64,000 bases of DNA from an uncultured Collinsella sp. (GTDB taxonomy: Bacteria > Actinomycetota > Coriobacteriia > Coriobacteriales > Coriobacteriaceae), in assembly GCA_900549715.1 (NCBI GenBank), contig URPK01000005.1:1-64000 (forward strand). Direction: 5' to 3'. Both the position numbers and the translations under genes were made by a program. This document shows positions 35,816 through 44,499 of this stretch, one piece after another (the stretch's first letter is position 1; each line of letters begins with the position of its first letter). The notes under the pieces are model-generated. The model made no database searches. It was not told where the DNA came from and saw nothing but the letters and a program-made list of their open reading frames with translations.

Positions 35816-38086
35816 ATGCGTAATTCTGTATCTGACGTCACGGACGCCGAGATTCTGGACGAGACCCGCGAGGCCATGACCCAGGCTGCCTTCGATGCTG
35901 CCGACGAGGCCAATGCTGCCCAGGCCGTCGAGTCCGCGACCGAGAACCTGCCCGCCTTTGACGAGCTGGGACTTTCGGACGAGATGCTTCGTGCCATCGA
36001 GAACCTGGGCTACACGGCGCCCACGCCCGTGCAGGCCGGCTCGATCCCCGTGGTGCTCGAGGGCCGCGACCTGCTTGCCGCCGCTCAGACCGGCACCGGC
36101 AAGACGGCCGCCTTCTTGCTGCCGACCATGAACAATCTGGAGCACATTGCTCCGCCCAAGCCCGTGCGCGAGCGCGGCGGCCGCAACCGCCGTCGCGGCG
36201 CCAAGAAGCCCGAGGGCAACGGCCGCGGCCCCGTGATGCTCGTCATTACCCCCACGCGCGAGCTCGCACAGCAGATCGACGAGGTCGCCAGCAAGATTGC
36301 CGACGTCACCGGCCATGTTGCCGTGACCGTCGTGGGCGGCGTGAGCTACAAGCCGCAGACCGCGGCGCTCAAGTACGGCTGCGACATTCTGGTCGCCACG
36401 CCGGGCCGTCTGGTCGATCTGATCGAGCAGGGCGCTTGCCACCTGGACGAGGTCAAGGTGCTGGTGCTGGACGAGGCCGACCGCATGCTCGACATGGGCT
36501 TTTTGCCCGCCGTCCGCCGCATCGTGCGCGAGACGCCGGCCGAGCGCCAGACGCTGCTGTTCTCGGCCACGCTCGACGAGGAGGCCGTGGGCGAGATCAC
36601 CGACCTGGTGAGCGATCCGGCCCGCGTGGAGATCGCGCCTGCCACGTCGACCGCCGACACCGTCGACCAGTTTGTGTTCCCGGTGTCCATCGAGGCCAAG
36701 AACAACCTGCTGCCCGAGTTCCTCAAGAAGGAGGGTCCGGAGCGCACCATCGTCTTTATGCGTACCAAGCACCGCGCCGACAGCTGCTGCCGTCGTCTGG
36801 AGCGTAAGGGCATCAAGGCCGCCGCGATTCACGGCAACCGTAGTCAGGCCCAGCGCGAGCGCGCGCTCTCGGCCTTCCGCGACGGTACCGTCGACGTGCT
36901 GGTGGCAACCGACGTGCTTGCCCGCGGCATCGACATCAGCGACGTGCGCTATGTCGTGAACTTTGACGTGCCGGCCGAGCCGACCGATTACATCCACCGC
37001 ATCGGCCGCACGGGCCGTGCCGGTGAGCTGGGCTGGGCCATCACGTTTGTGACCGAGCAGGACGTCGATGAGTTCTATGAGATCGAGAAGCTCATGGACA
37101 AGACCGCCGACATCTACGAGGCCGGCGACCTGCATGTGGGTCCCAACCCGCCCGCGGTTGATCCCGAGCGCGACCCTGCGGCCTTTAAGGTGAAGAAGAA
37201 GACCAAGCGCGGCAAGTCCAAGAGCAAGAAGAAGCTCGAGCAGGCACGTCGCGACGGCAAGCGCAACGGCGACGATTACGGCGATGTTGCCGGTCGTTCC
37301 AACCGCGGTCGCGATGAGCGTCGCGGCGACGGCGAGCGTCCGAGCCGTCCCAAGCGCGGCGGCAAGACCCGCGTGCGCGAGGGCGTTCAGGCTCGCGTGG
37401 ACGAGGCTGTGGAGAGCGTGGCTCGCGAGGTGGCTGCCGAGGAGCGCGGGGGTGCTGCTGCTGTCGAGCAGACCCCGCGTGGCAACCGTGCCGAGCGCCG
37501 TGCCAAGCAGTTCCAGGGCGAAGCGCACCGCCGTCGTCGTGAAGACGAGGACCGTGGCGGTCGTCGTCGTGTTGAGCGCGAAGACGAGGGCCGCGGTTCG
37601 CGCGGTGGCAAGCGCGGTTCGGGTGACCGTCGTCGCTCCGGTCGCGATGGCGAGCGTGGTGGCCGTGATGAGCGTCGCGGCGGCGAAGGCCGTGGTTCGC
37701 GTGACGAGCGTGGTACCCGCGGTGGCGAGTCCCGCGGCGGCAAGCGCTTTGACGAGCGCGGAGGCCGCGAGGGCGGCCGCGGTGGTGAGCGTCGCGAGGG
37801 CGCTCGTGGCAACGGTGGCCGCAGCGGCGCCGGTCGTTCGAATGAGTCGCGCGATCGTCGCGACCCGCGTGCCAGCCGCGATCGTCGCGATGACTGGCGC
37901 AACTACGACGACACCCGCGATGAGCGTCGTGGCGGCTATCGTGGCGGGCGTGGCGGCAACCAGGCCGGCTCCCGCGGCGGCCGTGCCGGCGGTCGCGATA
38001 ATCGTGGCAGCTATGGCAACAGCCGTGGCGGCAAGCGCGGTGGCAGCTCCCGTCGCCCCGGCGACGGCGGCGGCAAGCGCAAATAA
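35816..38086 (+). CDS. DEAD-box RNA helicase with RG-rich C-terminal tail
   Basis: 756 residues. Helicase core about residues 45-430: Q motif (GYTAPTPVQ), AAQTGTGKT (motif I), PTRELAQQ (Ia), TPGR (Ib), DEAD (II), SAT (III), and HRIGRTGR (VI). A 25-residue Arg/Gly-rich insert lies between motifs I and Ia. After about residue 480 the protein becomes an Arg/Gly/Asp/Glu low-complexity tail of about 270 residues (RGGERRG-type repeats), likely disordered and RNA-binding. It unwinds RNA, perhaps in ribosome assembly, cold response or decay. ATG 35816 has AAGGA 10 bases upstream; the frame from 35732 has none. Terminator follows. Confidence 0.93.
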   Translation: MRNSVSDVTDAEILDETREAMTQAAFDAADEANAAQAVESATENLPAFDELGLSDEMLRAIENLGYTAPTPVQAGSIPVVLEGRDLLAAAQTGTGKTAAFLLPTMNNLEHIAPPKPVRERGGRNRRRGAKKPEGNGRGPVMLVITPTRELAQQIDEVASKIADVTGHVAVTVVGGVSYKPQTAALKYGCDILVATPGRLVDLIEQGACHLDEVKVLVLDEADRMLDMGFLPAVRRIVRETPAERQTLLFSATLDEEAVGEITDLVSDPARVEIAPATSTADTVDQFVFPVSIEAKNNLLPEFLKKEGPERTIVFMRTKHRADSCCRRLERKGIKAAAIHGNRSQAQRERALSAFRDGTVDVLVATDVLARGIDISDVRYVVNFDVPAEPTDYIHRIGRTGRAGELGWAITFVTEQDVDEFYEIEKLMDKTADIYEAGDLHVGPNPPAVDPERDPAAFKVKKKTKRGKSKSKKKLEQARRDGKRNGDDYGDVAGRSNRGRDERRGDGERPSRPKRGGKTRVREGVQARVDEAVESVAREVAAEERGGAAAVEQTPRGNRAERRAKQFQGEAHRRRREDEDRGGRRRVEREDEGRGSRGGKRGSGDRRRSGRDGERGGRDERRGGEGRGSRDERGTRGGESRGGKRFDERGGREGGRGGERREGARGNGGRSGAGRSNESRDRRDPRASRDRRDDWRNYDDTRDERRGGYRGGRGGNQAGSRGGRAGGRDNRGSYGNSRGGKRGGSSRRPGDGGGKRK

Positions 38087-38117
38087 CATACGCATCGCCC
38101 GCTAGAGCGAGGTGAAC

Positions 38118-38155
38118 CAAGGGCCCCGAGCAACTACGTTCGGGGCCCTTTTGTT
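38118..38155 (+). terminator. Terminator of the DEAD-box gene
   Basis: AAGGGCCCCGA / TCGGGGCCCTT-type stem with TTTTG. Confidence 0.85.
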
Positions 38156-38261
38156 TGCCGTATCCGATCGCTAGTTCAAATGTGATTTCCTCGGGAATGC
38201 ATCTAGAGGATGCCGTGGGCTTGTTTCCTGCCATGCAGCAATGGGTCCTATGGGGTGCGCC

Positions 38262-38496
38262 GTGCATTTTTTGGAGTATTCTGCAGTTCGAGTTGTCTGC
38301 ATATGATTCGACGTCGCCAACGGTGGCCTTCGGATATCCCTAGCGAGCGTTCCGAGTCAGATTTCGCCGTTTTCCGGAGCAGGGGGGGGCGTCATTCTCG
38401 CCATGTCGGGACTTAGAATGATACGGCGCCCTACAGTTTTGCCCACCCGCGGCGGTGCTGGCGCGGTCACGTTGCAGAATACTCCGTTTTTTGCAC
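38262..38496. repeat. Inverted pair of a 24-bp motif in a 550-base gene-free stretch
   Basis: GTGCATTTTTTGGAGTATTC.. (38262-38285) recurs inverted at 38473-38496 with the T6 tract changed to A6: read on the minus strand it is GTGCAAAAAACGGAGTATTC, with GGAGTATTCTGCA shared. The 187 bases between include a G8 run near 38383. No gene is visible from 38156 to 38713; the segment looks like a decayed mobile or regulatory element. Confidence 0.55.
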
Positions 38497-38713
38497 GGGC
38501 CAGGATGGGGTACCTCAGGAGAACGCGGCGGTATCCCGTAAATATATACAATCTGTACCGTAATTTATACAAAACGAAGAGGCAGACAGCGTAGGGTGGG
38601 TGCATTGGGGTGCCTGGCGCACCAAAACGGGGAGCTCCCCCCATGCGCCGTATACTCTGTCTGAATGTGAAAACGGCTTAACACGTTGCCAGGCGTAGGG
38701 AGAGGGTGCCTCG

Positions 38714-39475
38714 ATGAGCGTATTCGAAATTGTGTTTAGTCCGACGGGTGGAACGCGGAAGGTGTCTGGCCTTGTGGCCGGGGCGCTGGACAATAATACC
38801 GTTACCGTCGATCTGACCGATAGTGGGCTAGATTTCAGCGCTGTCTCGATGACTGAGGACGACGTGGCCGTAATCTCTGTGCCGGCGTATGCCGGTAGAA
38901 TCCCGGCTGTGGTGGTTGACCGGTTGGGCATGGTGCGCGGCAACGGGGCTCGGGCTGTTTTGGTTTGTGTATACGGAAACCGCGCGTTTGAGGACACGCT
39001 CGTAGAGCTGGAGGACGTTGCGAAGCGCGCCGGATTTAGGGTGGTTGCAGCTGTTTCTGCTATTGCTGAGCATTCCGTTGCTCGTCAGTTTGCTGCTGGG
39101 CGACCGGACGCGCAGGATGCGGCGCAGCTCGCAGAGTTTGCGCAGCAAATTCAGCAAAAGCTGTTGGCTGAGGATGCGTCCGAGCCCTCTATCCCCGGCA
39201 ATCGCCCTTATAAACAAGCTGGAGGTCGCCGTATGGCACCCGAGGCAACAGAGGAATGCGTCTCCTGCGGTGCATGCGCCGCGGCGTGTCCCGTTTGTGC
39301 TATCGACAAGGGCGACCCCAAGCGAGCAGCTGACGAGGCGTGCATCTCCTGCATGCGCTGCATCGCCGTATGCCCGCGAGGCGCTCGCAAGCTTGATCCC
39401 AACAAGCTATCCGCTGTTTCCCAGATGCTGAGCAAGGCTTGCGTCGTGCGGAAGGAATGCGAGCTCTTCATCTAA
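38714..39475 (+). CDS. EFR1-type ferredoxin (flavodoxin + two 4Fe-4S clusters)
   Basis: 253 residues. The N-terminal 155 form a flavodoxin-like domain (EIVFSPTGGTRKVSGLVAG, SVPAYAGRIPAVVVDRL, VCVYGNRAFEDTLVEL); the C-terminal 80 hold two 4Fe-4S motifs, CVSCGACAAACPVCAI and CISCMRCIAVCPRGA. The EFR1 family is soluble and moves electrons between FMN and iron-sulfur centres; partners are unknown. ATG 38714 has GGAGAGGGTGCC upstream. Monocistronic, between the helicase and the PTS operon. Typical of gut anaerobes. Confidence 0.88.
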   Translation: MSVFEIVFSPTGGTRKVSGLVAGALDNNTVTVDLTDSGLDFSAVSMTEDDVAVISVPAYAGRIPAVVVDRLGMVRGNGARAVLVCVYGNRAFEDTLVELEDVAKRAGFRVVAAVSAIAEHSVARQFAAGRPDAQDAAQLAEFAQQIQQKLLAEDASEPSIPGNRPYKQAGGRRMAPEATEECVSCGACAAACPVCAIDKGDPKRAADEACISCMRCIAVCPRGARKLDPNKLSAVSQMLSKACVVRKECELFI

Positions 39476-39590
39476 CGCATGCGAAATTGCTGCAAGGAGT
39501 GTCTCTGGGTGCCGGCGGGAAAGGAACGTCCCTAAGTGCCGCCTAAATACCGTTTATCGAAGAAAAAATACCGCTCACCGGTCATAATGA

Positions 39591-39618
39591 TTGTTCTGGC
39601 TTTTGGCTTGTCTACAAT
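39591..39618 (+). promoter_or_regulatory. Promoter of the alpha-glucoside PTS operon
   Basis: TTGTTC (39591-39596), 16-base spacer, TACAAT (39613-39618), giving a leader of about 130 bases that carries the antiterminator target and terminator described next. Confidence 0.5.
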
Positions 39619-39637
39619 AGCTTCCGTAAAAAGAAAT

Positions 39638-39722
39638 GCGGAAGGTTACCGAGTCCCTCGGACGTGGGCCTAACCAAAGTCTTTGAACGGATGCGTCTCT
39701 ATGGACGCATTCGCTTGATTTT
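39638..39722 (+). promoter_or_regulatory. BglG/LicT-type antiterminator target and leader terminator
   Basis: GCGGAAGGTTACCGAG..CTCGG..GGGCCTAACC (39638-39674) has the outline of a ribonucleic antiterminator site (GG..GTTAC.G.....GGC..AACC). It is followed by the hairpin GATGCGTC / GACGCATT (39690-39711) and TTGATTTT, a candidate terminator. The PRD antiterminator encoded at 40287 would bind it when sugar is present. The two hairpins do not overlap as tightly as in bgl, so this is tentative. Confidence 0.45.
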
Positions 39723-39755
39723 GGTTGGGCTATATTTATGAAGGGACATGCCACC

Positions 39756-40268
39756 ATGGGTTTCTTTTCTCGCCTGATGGGCGGTTCGGATGAGCAGAAG
39801 ACTGCATCTTCCGAGTTCGAAATCCTCGCTCCCGTTTCCGGCGAGCTTGTTCATCTGGAAAAAACCAATGACCCCGCTTTTAGCAGCCGTGCCGTGGGCG
39901 ATGGCGTTGCCGTGGTTCCCCAAGAGGGAACGGTGTGCGCTCCTGTTTCCGGTACCGTCGCGGCGCTGTTCCCGACCGAGCATGCACTGGGCATCATGTC
40001 CGACGACAGCTCTGCTCAGGTGATGCTGCATATCGGAATCGACACTGTTAAACTTGAGGGCAAGGGCTTCCATGCGCTTGTTGCCCAGGGTGACCATGTC
40101 GACGCGGGCCAGCCCCTCGTTGAGGTCGATTTTGACGCGGTCCGCGCCGCCGGCTTCGATCCCACGGTCTTCGTTATTGTATGCGAGCGTTCGGAGAACT
40201 CGACTCTTCGTGAGCACGCTTCCGGCCCTGTTGCTGTTAAAGAGCCTGTCGTCTGGCTTTCCGAGTAA
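39756..40268 (+). CDS. PTS glucose-family EIIA domain protein
   Basis: 170 residues, the single-domain IIA of the glucose/glucoside PTS family. It takes phosphate from HPr and gives it to the IIB domain of the transporter at 41241. Motifs: EILAPVSGELVHLEKTNDPAF, VGDGVAVVPQEGTVCAPVSGTVAALFPTEHALGI and MLHIGIDTVKLEGKGF, where His in LHIG is the phosphorylation site. ATG 39756 is used (AAGGGA nearby); ATG 39738 is in frame without a site. First gene of a four-gene operon. Confidence 0.93.
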   Translation: MGFFSRLMGGSDEQKTASSEFEILAPVSGELVHLEKTNDPAFSSRAVGDGVAVVPQEGTVCAPVSGTVAALFPTEHALGIMSDDSSAQVMLHIGIDTVKLEGKGFHALVAQGDHVDAGQPLVEVDFDAVRAAGFDPTVFVIVCERSENSTLREHASGPVAVKEPVVWLSE

Positions 40269-40286
40269 ATTCTTTTGGTGGGTGCC

Positions 40287-41141
40287 GTGGTTATCAAGCG
40301 AGTTTTCAACAATAACGTCGCAATGGTCACTTCGGACGATGGCTCCGAGCTCATTGTCATCGGCCGAGGCCTCTGCTTTGGCCGTCACGCCGGCGACGCT
40401 ATCGATGAAGCATCGGTCGAAAAGACCTATGCGCTGCAGGAGGGCACTTCTCGGGATTCGCGTACGATTGACCGCTTGGCACATCTTTTGGAGTCCATCC
40501 CCACCGTCAACCTCGTGATTGCCGAGGACATTGTTCAGATGCTCCGTCGAGAGCTCAATGTTGATATCAACGACAAGATCCTCATTGCTCTCGCAGACCA
40601 TATCGGCCTTGCTTTGGAGCGCGAGCGCAAGGGCGTCTCCTGCGAGAATCCGTTGCTGCTCGAGATCCAGCAGTTCTATCGCAAGGAGTATGCGCTTGCG
40701 GGCCGTGCGCTGCAGATTGTCAAGGAGTATATGGGCATCCAGATGAGCGAAGAAGAGCAGGGTTTTATTACGCTGCATATCGTCAACGCCACCATGCCGC
40801 AACGCTCCGACCGTCTCATCATCTCGGTCCAGCTTGTTCGCGATGTGCTCGCGATTGTTTCCGAGCGCTATGCTACGACCCTCGATAACACCTCGCTGCC
40901 CTATGAGCGTTTCGTTCGCCATCTGCAGTTTTTTGCGCAGCGAGCGCTCGATCCCGCGGCGGGGCAGGTCAATGGCGACGCGCTGTTCCGTATCGATGAA
41001 ACGGCGTATCCGAGGGCGTTCTCGTGTGCGGAGTCAATTGCCGACCACTTAGCGTCTACCTATAACGTTGTCGTTACCGATGCTGAGAAGAGTTATCTCG
41101 CGTATCACATTGTCAACCTGCTTGGAGAACCTGGTCTCTAG
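40287..41141 (+). CDS. BglG/LicT-family transcriptional antiterminator (PRD protein)
   Basis: 284 residues: an N-terminal RNA-binding domain (VIKRVFNNNVAMV, the family's KKVLNNNV signature, and LCFGRHAGDAID) and two PTS-regulation domains with conserved His residues (ADHIGLALER, ITLHIVNAT, FVRHLQFFAQR, LAYHIVNLL). Phosphorylation of these His by PTS proteins sets whether it keeps the leader terminator open. GTG 40287 gives the canonical MVIKRVFNNN start; TTG 40275 is an alternative. It lies between the EIIA and EIICB genes, which it should regulate from the leader at 39638. Confidence 0.92.
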   Translation: MVIKRVFNNNVAMVTSDDGSELIVIGRGLCFGRHAGDAIDEASVEKTYALQEGTSRDSRTIDRLAHLLESIPTVNLVIAEDIVQMLRRELNVDINDKILIALADHIGLALERERKGVSCENPLLLEIQQFYRKEYALAGRALQIVKEYMGIQMSEEEQGFITLHIVNATMPQRSDRLIISVQLVRDVLAIVSERYATTLDNTSLPYERFVRHLQFFAQRALDPAAGQVNGDALFRIDETAYPRAFSCAESIADHLASTYNVVVTDAEKSYLAYHIVNLLGEPGL

Positions 41142-41240
41142 GCATAACGTGCCCACACATCGATTGATATAAGGCAGGGCTTATGGCCTTGTCCAGGGCA
41201 CATCTGTCTTAATTTGCGGAAAAGGAAGGGGAGTACCGCT

Positions 41241-42857
41241 ATGACCGCAAAAAAGAAGTTCAATTTCAAAGCGCCGTTGGAGGTGTTCGCGAAGTCGATC
41301 GTTCAGCCGATGATGTATCTCTCGGTTGCCGGCATTTTGCTCATCGTGGGCATCATTCTGACCAACAAGACCATCTGCGCCGTGATCCCCGTACTGGGTT
41401 CCGGTCCGTTCCAGCTTGTGGGCGCCGTTGTCTATCAGTCGCTGATGTTTATCATCAACAACCTCTCGATTCTGTTCTGCGTGGGCATCGCCGGCGCCAT
41501 GGCAAAGAAGAACAAGGGCCATGCTTCGCTGATCGCCCTGATGTCGTTCTTCCTGTTCCTGCAGGCTAACAACATCGTGCTCAACGCCACCGGCTCTCTT
41601 GCCGAAGCGAGCGGCATGCTCGGCCTTACCGGAACCGGCCAGAGCACCGTTATGGGCATTCAGGTGCTCGATACCGGCGTGTTTGGCGGCATCATTCTTG
41701 GTTGCATCACCGGTGCCGTGTTCAACAAGTACTCGAACAAGCAGTTCCCCATTGCTCTTTCGATGTTCTCGGGCGTTCGCTTCCCGTTCCTGATCATGAT
41801 CATCATTTCCTGGATCATGGGCGCTGGCTTCTGCATCGTTTGGCCTCCGGTTCAGGGTGCCATCTCCTCCGTTGCCGGCATCATTAAGGAGTCGGGCAAC
41901 ATCGGTCTGTTCATCTACGGCATGCTCAACAAGCTGCTCGTTCCCACCGGTCTGCACCACCTCATCTACACCCCGTTCCAGTTCTCCGATGTGGGTGGCA
42001 CCCTGACGCTGGGCGATCAGGTTATCGCCGGTGCCTATCCCATCCGTGTCGCCGAGATGGCAATGACGGGCCAGCCCTTCTCCGATAGCACGTATTTCAA
42101 CAGCTACACCTTCAACAACCTGTGGCCCTACATCGGTATCGGTCTCGCCTTTATCTTCACCGCTTACAAGGGGAACAAGGATAAGACCAAGGCCGTTATC
42201 ATCCCGCTGATCATCACCGCCGTGCTCTCCTGCGTCACCGAGCCCATGGACTTCCTCTTTGTCTTTGCCGCTCCCGTGCTCTTTGTCGTTCACTCGGTTC
42301 TTTCCGGTATCTTCCTGGTCCTGCTCAAGGTCCTCTCCGTGCCCGCTTCGACTGCAGGCGGCATCATCAACATCGTGGTTTCCAACCTGGTCCTCGGTGT
42401 CGATAAGACCAACTGGCCGGTTATGCTGGTGCTTGGAGTCGTCAACGCCGCGCTGTACTTCTTCCTCTTCACCTTCCTTATTAAGAAGCTCAACCTCCAC
42501 ACGCCTGGTCGCGAGGAGGAGTCCGAGCTCGCCGAGTCCGTTGCCGAGGGCGAGGCCGCCGCGTCTGTCGCGGTGAAGCAGGGCGCTGTTGCCGCAGCTC
42601 CCGCAGAGGGCGTCGATGCTGGTATTGCCGACCTGGTCGCAGGTCTTGGCGGCAAGGACAACATCGAGGAGCTCGAGAACTGCTTTACGCGTCTCCGCGT
42701 GAACGTTAAGAACCCGGACCTCATCAATGAGGACCTCATCAACCACGTGCCCAACAGCGGTATCAACCGCAACGGCAACAATATCCAGATCATCTTTGGC
42801 ATGAAGGTCGCCGAGATGCGCGACAAGGTCGAAAACGCAATTGAGAAGGAGCAGTAA
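41241..42857 (+). CDS. PTS alpha-glucoside transporter, EIICB
   Basis: 538 residues. The first 430 form the membrane IIC domain (about ten helices; MYLSVAGILLIVGIILTN, GLHHLIYTPFQFSDVGG, VTEPMDFLFVFAAPVLFVVH with the E-P motif of the glucose family). After a linker rich in Glu and Ala, residues 475-538 are IIB with the phospho-Cys in ELENCFTRLRV. Transports and phosphorylates a disaccharide such as maltose, isomaltose or sucrose isomers; the GH4 gene behind it points to alpha-glucosides. AAGGAAGGGGAG precedes ATG 41241. Confidence 0.93.
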   Translation: MTAKKKFNFKAPLEVFAKSIVQPMMYLSVAGILLIVGIILTNKTICAVIPVLGSGPFQLVGAVVYQSLMFIINNLSILFCVGIAGAMAKKNKGHASLIALMSFFLFLQANNIVLNATGSLAEASGMLGLTGTGQSTVMGIQVLDTGVFGGIILGCITGAVFNKYSNKQFPIALSMFSGVRFPFLIMIIISWIMGAGFCIVWPPVQGAISSVAGIIKESGNIGLFIYGMLNKLLVPTGLHHLIYTPFQFSDVGGTLTLGDQVIAGAYPIRVAEMAMTGQPFSDSTYFNSYTFNNLWPYIGIGLAFIFTAYKGNKDKTKAVIIPLIITAVLSCVTEPMDFLFVFAAPVLFVVHSVLSGIFLVLLKVLSVPASTAGGIINIVVSNLVLGVDKTNWPVMLVLGVVNAALYFFLFTFLIKKLNLHTPGREEESELAESVAEGEAAASVAVKQGAVAAAPAEGVDAGIADLVAGLGGKDNIEELENCFTRLRVNVKNPDLINEDLINHVPNSGINRNGNNIQIIFGMKVAEMRDKVENAIEKEQ

Positions 42858-42860
42858 ACA

Positions 42861-44243
42861 ATGATCATTACTCTGTGTGGTGGCGGATCCACCTTTACCC
42901 CCGGCATCGTCAAGTCCATCGCTCTTCGCAAGGACGAGCTCGACGTTGACGAGATTCGTCTGTACGACATCAACGAGGAGCGCCAGCGCAAGATCGGCGT
43001 GCTCGTGGACTGGATTCTGCACGAGGACCTCGGCCTGGACATCAAGCTCACGGTGACCACCGACAAAAAGACGGCTTTTACCGACGCGAGCTTCGTGTTT
43101 GCCCAGATGCGCGTGGGCGGCTACGCCATGCGCGAGCAGGACGAGAAGATTCCGCTGCGTCACGGCTGCGTGGGTCAGGAGACCTGCGGTTGCGGCGGCC
43201 TTGCCTACGGCATGCGCACCATCTTCCCCATGGTCGAGCTGATCGATGATGTTGAGAAGTACGCCAAGAAGGACTACTGGATTCTCAACTACTCCAACCC
43301 TGCCGCCATCGTCTCCGAGGGCTGCCGTGTGCTGCGTCCCAACGCTCGCATCATCAACATCTGCGACATGCCGATCGCGATCATCGACGTGGTTTGTGCC
43401 GCGCTCGATATCGACAAGAGGGATGTCGAGTACGATTACTTTGGTCTCAACCACTTTGGTTGGTTCACCTCGATCCGCCACAAGGGCGAGGAGGTGCTCC
43501 CGCAGCTGCGCGAGTACATCAAGGAGCATGAGATTCTGCTGCCTGATTCTTACCTCAAGGGCATGAGCTCGTTGATGTCCAAGAAGCCCGAGGAGACCGC
43601 CGACGAGCATCCCGAGCAGAACCGTCACACCAAGGGCAGCTGGTACTACGTCTGGAAGGGCGAGTACGAGATCATGGAGTGCTTCCCGGAGTACCTGCCC
43701 AACACCTATCTGAACTACTACCTGCAGCAGAAGGAGTTCGTCGAGCATTCCAACCCCGAGCGCACCCGTGCAAACGAGGTTGAGGAGACGCGCGAGAAGA
43801 ACCTCTTCGACGGCATCGACCACTACGAGAAGACCGGCGAGATCGACGAGAGCACGTTCTATGCGGGCAGCCACGGCGACTGGATTGCCGACCTGGCTAT
43901 CGCTCTGAAGAACGACACCAAGCAGCGCTTCCTGGTCATTTGCGAGAACAAGGGCGCTATCCCCAACATGCCCTACGACGCCATGGTCGAGCTGCCTGCC
44001 TACATTGGCAAGAACGGCCCCGAGGTCATCAGCCGCGACAACATTCCGCTGTTCCAGCAGGGCCTCATGATGCAGCAGCTGAACTCCGAGAAGCTTGTGG
44101 TCGAGGCCACGATCGAGGGTTCGTACGAGAAGGCACTCAAGGCCTTTACGCTCAACAAGACCGTGCCTTCGATGAAGGTTGCCAAGGAAGTTCTCGACGA
44201 CATGATCGAGGCCAACAAGGACTTCTGGCCCGAGCTTAAGTAA
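42861..44243 (+). CDS. GH4 6-phospho-alpha-glucosidase
   Basis: 460 residues, NAD- and Mn-dependent glycosidase family 4, hydrolysing the 6-phospho-alpha-glucosides brought in by the PTS. Seen: the NAD site ITLCGGGSTFTPGIVKSI, FAQMRVGGYAMREQDEKIPLRHG, NYSNPAAI, the Mn ligands Cys in NICDMP and His in GLNHFGWF. The loop normally reading QETCGPGG reads QETCGCGG here (Pro to Cys), a small oddity; the CGxGG..YGMR context is that of alpha-specific enzymes. ATG 42861, 3 bases after the EIICB stop. Last gene of the operon; terminator follows. Confidence 0.93.
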   Translation: MIITLCGGGSTFTPGIVKSIALRKDELDVDEIRLYDINEERQRKIGVLVDWILHEDLGLDIKLTVTTDKKTAFTDASFVFAQMRVGGYAMREQDEKIPLRHGCVGQETCGCGGLAYGMRTIFPMVELIDDVEKYAKKDYWILNYSNPAAIVSEGCRVLRPNARIINICDMPIAIIDVVCAALDIDKRDVEYDYFGLNHFGWFTSIRHKGEEVLPQLREYIKEHEILLPDSYLKGMSSLMSKKPEETADEHPEQNRHTKGSWYYVWKGEYEIMECFPEYLPNTYLNYYLQQKEFVEHSNPERTRANEVEETREKNLFDGIDHYEKTGEIDESTFYAGSHGDWIADLAIALKNDTKQRFLVICENKGAIPNMPYDAMVELPAYIGKNGPEVISRDNIPLFQQGLMMQQLNSEKLVVEATIEGSYEKALKAFTLNKTVPSMKVAKEVLDDMIEANKDFWPELK

Positions 44244-44273
44244 AAGCAACAGGGTCGCTGACCGCATACCTGG

Positions 44274-44318
44274 AGCAATGCCCCGTCCACGTGATTGCGT
44301 GGGCGGGGCATTGTCATT
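44274..44318 (+). terminator. Terminator of the PTS operon
   Basis: CAATGCCCCGTCCACG / CGTGGGCGGGGCATTG stem, followed by TCATTT. Confidence 0.8.
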
Positions 44319-44414
44319 TGGTAACGCGTTTTATCAAATATGGCATTTATCTGCGGTAAAGGTGTTTAGCACCGCTGAGGGCCGCGTTTTATACCGCCTG
44401 CCGAACCGCGTGGA

Positions 44415-44435
44415 GACCTAACAACTTTTTAGGTC
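44415..44435 (+). other. Small hairpin in the hydrogenase leader
   Basis: GACCTAA / TTAGGTC around CAACTTT, 65 bases before the operon start. It could be a weak terminator or operator. No -35/-10 pair stands out in 44319-44499. Confidence 0.35.
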
Positions 44436-44499
44436 AGTGTGTTGCATGTAGCAACTTCGCCCGGCCTCGCCTCCGGGCTGCCATGTGAGAGGGGATCTT

